A stretch of DNA of 6,487 nucleotides from CAYWEP01 sp964608945 (lineage in GTDB: Bacteria > Patescibacteriota > Microgenomatia > Levybacterales > UBA12049): positions 1-6,487 of the forward strand of contig CAZSQB010000056.1 of assembly GCA_964608945.1 (NCBI GenBank), written 5' to 3'. Both the position numbers and the translations under genes were made by a program. Positions 1-6,199 of this stretch are shown piece by piece. A model generated the notes under the pieces. The model saw only the letters and a list, made by a program, of their open reading frames with translations. It ran no database searches and was not told the origin of the DNA. Position 1 is the stretch's first letter; each line of letters opens with the position of its first letter.

Positions 1-2
1 TG

Positions 3-1511
3 AGCGATCTGGGGTATGGGTACGGGTACCCGATATTTAATTTTTATGCGCCGCTAGCCTATTACTTTGGTAGCACGATGATGCTCTTTGGCTTTGATGC
101 AATAACGGCGACAAAGATCATGATGGGGTTTGGCATGGTACTTTCGGGCATCTCAATGTATCTTTTGGCAAAGGAATTTTGGGGAACAGTCGGCGGAGTT
201 CTCTCGGCAGTTTTATACCTCTACGCTCCATTTCATGCGGTTGATCTCTATGTTCGTGGCGATGTCGCAGAACTTTGGGCATATGGATTTATTCCTCTTG
301 TTTTTTACGGTGTTTGGAAGGTTTATAAAGATGGAACATGGCAATATGTGGCTTTAGCGGCGCTTAGTTATGCAGCAATAATACTATCGCATAACCTAAC
401 CGCCATGATGGTGACCCCGTTTTTGCTTGCAGCTATTCTTGTTTTCTCTGTAGTTCTCTATAAAAGAAGACAACTATTTGCTATACGCTATTTGCTATAC
501 GCTCTCTTTCTCGGCGTTCTCCTTGCCGCTTTTTACTGGTTGCCTGCGCTTTTGGAAATGCAATACACCAATGTACTCGGACAGATAGGCGGTGGAGCGG
601 ATTTTCGCGATCATTTTGTTTGCCTGAGCCAGTTATGGGAAAGCCAGTGGGGGTTCGGCGGGTCAGTCCCGGGGTGTCTGGATGGCTTGTCTTTTAGAAT
701 TGGGAAAATACATATCCTCCTCTCCCTCGTCGCAGCAGTTCTGTTTTTTTTGTACAGGAAAAATAAAGAAAAAAGAAATGTTTTATTTTTTGCTTTCTTT
801 TGTTTGCTCTTCTCTGTATTCATCCTTCTTCCGATTGCAAAGCCACTTTGGGAGACAGTACCCTTTATGGCTTTTTTCCAATACCCATGGAGATTTTTAC
901 TATTAATAGCTTTTTTTTCATCGTTTATCGGAGGCTCTGTGCTTTGGTTTTTGCAGAAACACAGCAAGCAGAAGAGCGTGCTTTTTGTTGGCGCGTCTAT
1001 CATTATTGCAGCGAGCTTTTTTTTGTATGCAAAACTTTTCTCTCCCCAAACCATCACACCAAAAACAGAAAGCGAATTAACCAGTCGTCAAGCGATTTCC
1101 TGGACAGCGTCAAAAATCTCAGACGAGTATATGCCAAAAGGGCATTACAAACCCAGTTCGCCTGATGAGATTGGGGAACCGTTTATTGTCCAGGAGGGGA
1201 TTGTTGAGTTTTCTGACACAAAAGAAATGACGCTGCGTATCGAGACAAAAACCTCCGTCAAAAATAGTGCGAGGATAGAAGCAAATATTGCGTATTTCCC
1301 TGCCTGGAAACTATTTGTTAATAACAAACCCTACCCATTTTCCGTAACAGACTTTGGTCTTGTTTTCAGTCTTCCAAACGGAGTACATCTCGTTCGTTTT
1401 GAATTCATCCAAACAACTGTTGAGAAAGTTAGCAACGTATTGTCTCTTGCTGGTATCCTGATACTCGTTGTTGGTATAATTTATCAACGGAAAAGAGGAA
1501 TACGTCTATGA
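3..1511 (+). CDS. Polytopic membrane protein, YfhO / PTPS-related (GT-C-like) family, 5'-truncated
   Basis: The frame is open from base 3, so the start lies upstream and about 502 codons are visible. Numbering from base 3, the protein opens with GYGYGYPIFNFYAPLAYY (about 4-21), typical of this family, which normally follows a first membrane span and loop that are missing here. Further family-like motifs are RGDVAE (85-90), SHN (129-131), FYWLP (177-181), a QLWESQWGFGGSVPG loop (about 210-224) and FQYPWRF (292-298). About nine or ten hydrophobic spans are separated by short basic loops. A soluble beta-rich domain (about 345-475) follows, with YFPAWKLFVNNK (431-442), and then one last span and a basic tail (RKRGIRL). 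Relatives are treated as GT-C-fold enzymes using polyprenyl-linked sugars outside the membrane, but substrates are mostly unknown. Its stop overlaps the next start (ATGA), and that next gene encodes an enzyme that could make its donor. Family confidence is good; function is inference. Confidence 0.85.
   Translation, partial: SDLGYGYGYPIFNFYAPLAYYFGSTMMLFGFDAITATKIMMGFGMVLSGISMYLLAKEFWGTVGGVLSAVLYLYAPFHAVDLYVRGDVAELWAYGFIPLVFYGVWKVYKDGTWQYVALAALSYAAIILSHNLTAMMVTPFLLAAILVFSVVLYKRRQLFAIRYLLYALFLGVLLAAFYWLPALLEMQYTNVLGQIGGGADFRDHFVCLSQLWESQWGFGGSVPGCLDGLSFRIGKIHILLSLVAAVLFFLYRKNKEKRNVLFFAFFCLLFSVFILLPIAKPLWETVPFMAFFQYPWRFLLLIAFFSSFIGGSVLWFLQKHSKQKSVLFVGASIIIAASFFLYAKLFSPQTITPKTESELTSRQAISWTASKISDEYMPKGHYKPSSPDEIGEPFIVQEGIVEFSDTKEMTLRIETKTSVKNSARIEANIAYFPAWKLFVNNKPYPFSVTDFGLVFSLPNGVHLVRFEFIQTTVEKVSNVLSLAGILILVVGIIYQRKRGIRL
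474..503 (+). repeat. 14-bp direct tandem repeat inside the membrane-protein gene
   Basis: The unit CTATTTGCTATACG occurs at 474-487 and again at 488-501, and the match runs on two more bases to 503. The period of 14 is not a multiple of three, so the copies are read in different frames, as LFAIR and then YLLYA. Both readings are hydrophobic and fit the start of a membrane span. Loss or gain of one unit would shift the frame of the rest of the gene. Confidence 0.85.
1495..1499 (+). promoter_or_regulatory. Shine-Dalgarno site for the Alg5-like glycosyltransferase
   Basis: GAGGA lies 8 bases before the ATG at 1508, inside the last codons of the upstream membrane-protein gene. It supports the ATG at 1508 as the start and indicates bacterial-type initiation. 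Confidence 0.7.
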
Positions 1512-2269
1512 ATAGCAAGCCAACCGTTGAAATAGCCGTTCCGGTATACAACGAAGAAAAAGAGCTGAAGAAAAATATTGAGACATTGCACGCGTTTTGT
1601 ACTGAGCATCTGAAAAAATACAACTGGCATATCACGATTGCCGATAACGCATCAGAAGATCAAACAAAAGAAATCGGCGAAGGGCTTGCAAAAGAATATC
1701 CGGAAATCTTACTTTTGCATCTCGAACAGAAAGGTCGGGGAAGAGCGGTAAAGAAAGCTTGGATTACATCGGACACCGACTACTGCGCCTATATGGATTT
1801 GGATCTTTCAACTGATCTTTTTCACCTACCAAAATTACTCAACGCATTAGAAAATGGGTACGATATCGCAATCGGATCTCGATTGGCAAAAGGCGCGCGC
1901 GTTGAAGGAAGATCGACGCTTCGGGAAATAACATCACGGACGCTTAATTTTGTTTTTATTCAGTCTGTTTTCAATACGCACTTTACCGATGCTCAATGCG
2001 GTTTCAAGGCGGTAAGTAAGAGAGTGGTGGAAGAGCTCATTCCTAAAATTGAAGATAACGAGTGGTTTTTTGACGGGGAATTACTTATTGTCGGCGAGAA
2101 AAGTGGATATAAAATATATGAGGAGCCGGTGCATTGGGTAGATAATCCAGGTTCAACAGTCCGATTGATATCAACAATTTCTGGTGATTTAGAGGTGATG
2201 TGGCGATTATTTTCAACCCGACCCTGGAACCAAATAAAACTAAACAAGAAGGAATATGGAAGAGGTTGA
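1508..2269 (+). CDS. GT2 glycosyltransferase, dolichyl/polyprenyl-phosphate glucosyltransferase-like (Alg5-type)
   Basis: A complete 253-residue GT-A protein. Members of this subfamily transfer a hexose from a nucleotide sugar to a polyprenyl phosphate at the cytoplasmic membrane face, giving a lipid-linked monosaccharide donor. Visible motifs are the N-terminal strand VEIAVPVYNEEKEL (7-20), ADNAS (45-49) for nucleotide binding, KGRGRAVKKAW (75-85), the metal-binding DLD (97-99) followed by STD, GSR (123-125), and DAQCGFKA (161-168). FFDGELL (187-193) follows. The DLDLSTD and DAQCGFK patterns separate it from ordinary GT2 chain-extending enzymes and point to the DPG/DPM-synthase group. No C-terminal membrane spans are present; the protein ends in a basic tail (NKKEYGRG), so it is probably peripheral. 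It overlaps gene 1 by 4 bases and the flippase gene by 14. Glucose rather than mannose or another sugar is not proven by sequence. Confidence 0.9.
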   Translation: MNSKPTVEIAVPVYNEEKELKKNIETLHAFCTEHLKKYNWHITIADNASEDQTKEIGEGLAKEYPEILLLHLEQKGRGRAVKKAWITSDTDYCAYMDLDLSTDLFHLPKLLNALENGYDIAIGSRLAKGARVEGRSTLREITSRTLNFVFIQSVFNTHFTDAQCGFKAVSKRVVEELIPKIEDNEWFFDGELLIVGEKSGYKIYEEPVHWVDNPGSTVRLISTISGDLEVMWRLFSTRPWNQIKLNKKEYGRG

Positions 2270-3707
2270 TATAGCTGTCCTGACGAGAAGGTCCGTGCAA
2301 GGAGTGCTCGCACTCATATCGAGGAATTTTGTTCTTAATGTAGTCTCTATCTTTTCATTTCTCCTTATTTCTTCTGTTTTACTTCCCAAAGACATCGGCC
2401 TCTACACAGCTGTCATTGCCATACAGCGAATTATCAGCTTTTTTACTGATTTTGGGTTTGGCGCTGCTCTTGTGCAAAAAAAAGAGGAAATTAAAGAAGT
2501 TGATCTGAAAACCTTCTTTACCATACAAGCTGGTACTACGCTCCTTATTTTTGTTACCGTTCTCCTAGTACGTTCGCAAATTGCTTCATACTTCAAGCTT
2601 AGCCCAAAAGCTGAGATGCTTCTTATAACTCTTGCCTTTTGCGTTTTCCTCTCTTCATTTAAGACAATTCCCTCAATTTTGCTTGAGCGAAAGATCCAAT
2701 TTCAGAAACTCGTCATCCCCCAAATGGTCGAGTCATTGGTGTTTAATATACTACTTATTGTTTTAGCTTTTAAAGGACTAGGTTTGGCGAGTTTTACATG
2801 GGCATTTCTGGCATCAAGCGTTATTGGTGTACCATTCTATTATCTGGTGTCACCGTGGAACATTGGCATAGGTATTGATAGAAATTCGCTCTTGCATTTA
2901 AAATTCGGCGCGCAGTATCAAGCGAAAAATATATTGGCTGCGATTAAAGATGACGGATTAACGCTTTTTTTGGCAAAGACGCTATCATTTACAGAACTTG
3001 GATATATCGGATTTGCCCAAAAGCTTGCTTTCTACCTATATCGCTACGTCGTTGATAGCGTAACCAAGGTAACATTTTCTACTTACTCTCGCATTCAAGG
3101 GGACTTGGAAGTTGTGAGGAAAGCTATAGAAAAATCACTTTTTTTTGTCTCTTCGGGGATTTTCCCGCTATTGGTTGGTCTGATCATAATCGCTCCATAC
3201 CTTGTCAAGTATTTCCCGGGATGGCAGAATAAATGGGAGCCGGCAATTATCAGTTTGGTATTTTTCTGCCTCAATGCTATTTTATCATCAATGTCTGGTA
3301 TCCTCGTCAATATTCTTGATGCAAATGGAAAAGTAAAAACAACACTTTCACTTATGGTATTGTGGACGACGCTTACGTGGATACTCACGCCCATATTCAT
3401 CATGCTCTATGGATACAATGGCGTCGCAATAGCATCATTTATTGTTACGCTGACAATAATAGTGACTATCTATTTGGTCAGGAGAATTGTATATTTCCAT
3501 TTTTTCCGCAGCATTTACAAGCCCCTCATAGCGACAGGCATCATGGGTATTTTTGTTTTTCTCCTAAGCGACCTTTTTATTATCAACCTTATTAGCCTTA
3601 TCATTGTGGCATTCATTGGAGGAAGTGTATACTTAAGTTGCATGTATGGCTTGGCGAAAGGGGAGCTCGCGCAAGCACTTCATACGTTGCGAAGGAGACA
3701 TGACTAA
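2256..3707 (+). CDS. Wzx-like polysaccharide flippase (MOP/MATE superfamily)
   Basis: A 483-residue, highly hydrophobic protein with roughly 12 to 14 membrane spans, the usual size for Wzx-type exporters. These proteins flip undecaprenyl-diphosphate-linked oligosaccharides from the cytoplasmic to the outer face of the membrane. The N-terminus has the family layout: a short basic lead (TRRSVQGVLALISRN, 10-24), a first span, then LPKDIGLY (43-50) and the conserved stretch DFGFGAALVQKKE (65-77). The middle carries ELGYIGFAQKLAFYLYRYV and TFSTYSRIQGD (about 248-283), typical of the WzxC-like subgroup. The C-terminal tail is basic (LRRRHD). The ATG at 2256 has AAGGA (2249-2253) only two bases before it, which is unusually close. 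In-frame GTG codons at 2295 and 2304 are alternatives, but the ATG gives the usual lead. The 14-base overlap with the upstream gene suggests coupled translation. The glycan carried is unknown. Confidence 0.92.
   Translation: MEEVDIAVLTRRSVQGVLALISRNFVLNVVSIFSFLLISSVLLPKDIGLYTAVIAIQRIISFFTDFGFGAALVQKKEEIKEVDLKTFFTIQAGTTLLIFVTVLLVRSQIASYFKLSPKAEMLLITLAFCVFLSSFKTIPSILLERKIQFQKLVIPQMVESLVFNILLIVLAFKGLGLASFTWAFLASSVIGVPFYYLVSPWNIGIGIDRNSLLHLKFGAQYQAKNILAAIKDDGLTLFLAKTLSFTELGYIGFAQKLAFYLYRYVVDSVTKVTFSTYSRIQGDLEVVRKAIEKSLFFVSSGIFPLLVGLIIIAPYLVKYFPGWQNKWEPAIISLVFFCLNAILSSMSGILVNILDANGKVKTTLSLMVLWTTLTWILTPIFIMLYGYNGVAIASFIVTLTIIVTIYLVRRIVYFHFFRSIYKPLIATGIMGIFVFLLSDLFIINLISLIIVAFIGGSVYLSCMYGLAKGELAQALHTLRRRHD
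3691..3698 (+). promoter_or_regulatory. Shine-Dalgarno site deciding the start of the WaaE-like gene
   Basis: GAAGGAGA sits just before the ATG at 3700, inside the end of the flippase gene. The spacing is short (two bases after AAGGAG, four after AAGG), but this is the strongest such motif near either candidate start. The upstream in-frame ATG at 3646 has none. Confidence 0.65.
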
Positions 3708-4632
3708 TAATAACAGTCGGCTTTCAGTCGTTATTTCAGCCTACAACGAAGAAAATAATATTAAAGACTGCATTGTATCGGTAAAATTTGCCGATGAGAT
3801 TATTGTCGTTGATAACGAGTCTACAGATAATACTTCAAAGATCGCAAAAGAAGCAGGTTCGCTCGTCTTCTCTAAGAAGAACAACCTTATGCTTAATGTA
3901 AATAAAAACTTCGGTTTTACCAAGGCAAGGAATGATTGGATTCTCAGCATTGATGCTGATGAGAGGATTACGCCAGAATTGGCAAAAGCAATAGCAGCAG
4001 TCCTTGATACGGGAGGTGGAATTAATGGTTATTGGATACCGCGAAAAAATATCATCTTTGGTAAATGGATGCGAAGTGGCATATGGTGGCCTGATTATCA
4101 GTTACGATTATTTAGAAAAGATAAAGGAAGATTTGAGGAAAGACATGTACATGAATATATACAAGTTACGGGCGAGACGCAGAAAATGGATGCGCCAATA
4201 GTACATTATAACTACTCATCAATTAGTCAATTCTTAATCAAAATGGACAAAATATATACAGAAAACGAAGCTTCGCTTATTGCGGCGACGGGAAAAAAAG
4301 TAAATTGGATTGACGCAGTACGTTTTCCTGTTAATGATTTTCTCAAGACTTTTTTTGCGCAAAAGGGGTACAAAGACGGATTGCACGGCCTTGTGCTTAG
4401 TATTCTTCAAGCGTTTTATGCGGAGGTTGTTTTTGCCAAAGTCTGGGAGAAACAAGGGTTTCCCGAGGGAAACAGTACGTCGTTTCTTAATGACATACAG
4501 AGTGAGTTTAAAAAAATACAAAAGGAATTTCGATACTGGTTGATGACTGCGCTTATGATTGAAGCAAAAAACCCCCTGAAACGATTTCGGTATCGGCTAT
4601 TACGCAAAGCTGTTAAGAAAAAAGATATATGA
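3700..4632 (+). CDS. GT2 glycosyltransferase, WaaE/SunS-like (beta-1,4-glucosyltransferase type)
   Basis: A 310-residue cytoplasmic GT-A enzyme. From ATG 3700 the motifs are LSVVISAYNEENNI (8-21), DEIIVVDNESTDNT (32-45) for nucleotide-sugar binding, FTKARNDWI (73-81), DADE (85-88) as the metal-binding DXD, GYWIPRKNIIFGKWMRSG (110-127), WWPDYQLRLF (129-138) and ERHVHE (147-152). This order is characteristic of the LPS-core WaaE/KdtX and SunS-like group, which adds hexoses or heptoses to lipid-linked glycans or, in SunS, to peptides. The C-terminal third has a hydrophobic and basic stretch (KGYKDGLHGLVLSILQAF) that probably contacts the membrane. The start was moved from ATG 3646 to 3700 because of the ribosome binding site and because the 18 extra residues merely read the flippase end in another frame. 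It overlaps the flippase gene by 8 bases and the next gene by 4 (ATGA). The exact sugar and acceptor cannot be read from sequence. Confidence 0.9.
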   Translation: MTNNNSRLSVVISAYNEENNIKDCIVSVKFADEIIVVDNESTDNTSKIAKEAGSLVFSKKNNLMLNVNKNFGFTKARNDWILSIDADERITPELAKAIAAVLDTGGGINGYWIPRKNIIFGKWMRSGIWWPDYQLRLFRKDKGRFEERHVHEYIQVTGETQKMDAPIVHYNYSSISQFLIKMDKIYTENEASLIAATGKKVNWIDAVRFPVNDFLKTFFAQKGYKDGLHGLVLSILQAFYAEVVFAKVWEKQGFPEGNSTSFLNDIQSEFKKIQKEFRYWLMTALMIEAKNPLKRFRYRLLRKAVKKKDI

Positions 4633-5282
4633 TTGCAAAAGATCACAAAATACTAAAATTTCTCACCGTCTTTTTTTTCGGTTTTATTGTCAGTAACATT
4701 CTCTACGTAGACTACCTGATTTTTAAAAATAAAACGAATACGGAGCTTTTTCAGATTGCAAGTCAAACATCCGACGAGGGTTCACGGCCAACAAGTGTCT
4801 GTGAAGGGAAGGACTGTCTTGACAAAATTTACCAGACAATTTATGAAGCAACCGCATCGCTCAAATTGTCAAATCAGACGGGAGCACAAAATGTTCCGGC
4901 GCAGTCAGGCGGAACGGCTGTTAAAGAGTATTACATTGCGTTTGGATCAGGAACAGGTATGGCTGATGATTGGACAGATGTGACTGGGCTTTCCGCCTAC
5001 ATTGATAGTACACAATACGGTCGGATAAAAAGTGTTACATTTGAAGCAAGCGTTTTTATTCCGACAGGCAATGAGCGAGCATATGTAAGGCTTTTTAATG
5101 CTACAGATAAGCATCCTGTCTGGTTTTCAGAAGTCTCGGTGGAGGGTGGGCAATCGCAGCTTCTTATCTCACAACCGATTACACTTGACCCTGGAAACAA
5201 GTTATATAAAGTACAAATGAAAACCTCCCTCAAATATCAGGCGAATCTCGCCCAGTCAAGGCTTCATATTACCGTCTATTGA
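4629..5282 (+). CDS. Unrecognised membrane-anchored protein with extracytoplasmic beta-rich domain
   Basis: I do not recognise a named family. The 217-residue product has a short basic N-terminus (MIAKDHKILK), one long hydrophobic segment (about 11-32) and no lipobox or clear signal peptidase site, so it is probably anchored by its N-terminus with the rest outside. A polar region follows, with C58 and C63 (a CX4C pair) and a probable short helix (CLDKIYQTIYEATASL, 63-78). Next comes a Ser/Thr/Gln/Gly-rich linker (about 80-98) and a C-terminal domain (100-217) predicted by eye to be almost all beta-strand. The domain's motifs are DDWTDVTGLSAYIDS (113-127), IKSVTFEAS (133-141), YVRLFNATDKHPVWFSEVS (152-170) and DPGNKLYKVQMKT (187-199). 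That pattern resembles jelly-roll or carbohydrate-binding-like modules of surface proteins. There is no clear ribosome binding site; ATGA overlap with the upstream gene implies translational re-initiation. Candidate roles are glycan acceptor, scaffold or surface component, all unproven. Confidence 0.8.
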   Translation: MIAKDHKILKFLTVFFFGFIVSNILYVDYLIFKNKTNTELFQIASQTSDEGSRPTSVCEGKDCLDKIYQTIYEATASLKLSNQTGAQNVPAQSGGTAVKEYYIAFGSGTGMADDWTDVTGLSAYIDSTQYGRIKSVTFEASVFIPTGNERAYVRLFNATDKHPVWFSEVSVEGGQSQLLISQPITLDPGNKLYKVQMKTSLKYQANLAQSRLHITVY

Positions 5283-6199
5283 TGAAAAAAGTATTCGTCT
5301 CGATTATCAATTATAATGGGACACTAAACACGCTTGCATGTCTCAAATCGCTTGAAAATCTAAAGACGTCTTTTCATTTGCGATGTATCGTTGTTGATAA
5401 TGGGTCAAAAATTCCATTTTCAGCGCGTAAGCAGGATTTTAAAAATCTCTCGCTTACGGTTATTGCTAACACGGATAATCTTGGATTCTCGGGTGGACAT
5501 AATATTGGTATACGATCTGCGCTAGCATCTGGAGCAGATTATGTCCTTATTCTTAACAATGACACGCTTGCCGACCGTTTCCTTATTGAAGAATTAGTAA
5601 AAGTAGCAGAGACAGATGAGGAAATTGGAATAGTTGGGCCAAAGATATACTTCTCAAAAGGATATGAATTTCATAAGGATAGGTATGCTGCCTCGGAATT
5701 GGGTAAAGTTATCTGGTATGCAGGAGGGGTGATGGATTGGGATAATGTCTTAGGATATCATCGAGGGGTAGACGAAGTAGATGCAGGGCAGTACGACAGG
5801 CTAGAAGAGACGCAATTTGTCAGTGGCTGCTGTATGCTAATAAAAAAAGAACTTTTTCAGAAAGTGGGCTTATTGGACGAGCGGTATTTTCTTTATTACG
5901 AGGACATCGATTATAATGAACGGGTCCGCAAGGAAAAGTATAAAATTATATATGCACCAACAGCACTTCTTTGGCATAAAAATGCAGCATCTACAGGAGG
6001 GTCTGGGTCAGATCTGCAGGATTACTACATAACGAGAAATCGAATGCTTCTTGGATTTTCCTATTCGCCTTTCCCAGCGAGAAGTGCTCTTGTGAGAGAG
6101 AGTATTGAGACGTTGCTGAAAGGGAGAAAGTGGCAGCGAAAAGGAATTGTAGATTTCTATCTGAGGAAATTTGGAAAAGGGAGTTTTCATGATGCATAA
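5282..6199 (+). CDS. GT2 glycosyltransferase, rhamnosyltransferase-like (WbbL-type)
   Basis: A 305-residue GT-A enzyme of the group that includes WbbL and mycobacterial GlfT-like or rhamnosyl transferases, which add a deoxyhexose or other sugar to a lipid-linked chain in the cytoplasm. Numbered from ATG 5282: VSIINYNG (6-13), IVVDNGS (36-42), NTDNLGFSGGHNIGI (63-77), NNDT (92-95, replacing the DXD as usual in this subgroup), IVGPKI (117-122), FVSGCCMLIKKELF (179-192), GLLDERYFLYYEDIDY (196-211) holding the probable catalytic acidic residues, and LWHKNAAST (230-238). No membrane spans are seen. The start is the ATG at 5282, sharing one base with the upstream stop (TGATG). A TTG at 5279 directly before it would add one residue. 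No ribosome binding site is close, so expression probably depends on coupling to gene 5. The donor sugar is not determined by sequence. Confidence 0.9.
   Translation: MKKVFVSIINYNGTLNTLACLKSLENLKTSFHLRCIVVDNGSKIPFSARKQDFKNLSLTVIANTDNLGFSGGHNIGIRSALASGADYVLILNNDTLADRFLIEELVKVAETDEEIGIVGPKIYFSKGYEFHKDRYAASELGKVIWYAGGVMDWDNVLGYHRGVDEVDAGQYDRLEETQFVSGCCMLIKKELFQKVGLLDERYFLYYEDIDYNERVRKEKYKIIYAPTALLWHKNAASTGGSGSDLQDYYITRNRMLLGFSYSPFPARSALVRESIETLLKGRKWQRKGIVDFYLRKFGKGSFHDA
6179..6183 (+). promoter_or_regulatory. Shine-Dalgarno site for the last glycosyltransferase
   Basis: GGGAG, within AAAAGGGAG, lies 5 bases before ATG 6189 and 8 bases before the adjacent ATG 6192, inside the end of the upstream glycosyltransferase gene. 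It supports initiation at either of the two consecutive ATG codons. Confidence 0.65.

Noticed and set aside
911..918. T8 run as an intrinsic terminator inside gene 1
   Set aside because: There is no GC-rich hairpin directly upstream, and the reading frame continues with family-typical sequence on both sides.
611..1057. 148-residue open frame on the minus strand
   Set aside because: It lies wholly opposite a well-supported membrane-protein gene, its product is a basic low-complexity sequence with no recognisable motif, and it is explained by T-rich hydrophobic codons on the other strand.
800..1165. 121-residue plus-strand open frame inside gene 1
   Set aside because: It is in another frame of the membrane-protein gene, whose own frame continues through this region with conserved motifs (FQYPWRF) and a clear final domain.
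1508..2269. Calling gene 2 a GtrB/ArnC-type bactoprenol transferase
   Set aside because: Those proteins carry two C-terminal membrane spans, which are missing here. The DLDLSTD and DAQCGFK motifs fit the Alg5-like group better.
3646..3699. Extended N-terminus of the WaaE-like glycosyltransferase from ATG 3646
   Set aside because: The 18 extra residues read the end of the flippase gene in another frame, have no ribosome binding site before them, and precede the normal GT2 N-terminal strand. ATG 3700 has GAAGGAGA just upstream.
5279..5281. TTG start one codon before ATG 5282
   Set aside because: It adds a single residue before a regular ATG that forms the common TGATG junction, and there is no nearby ribosome binding site to favour TTG.
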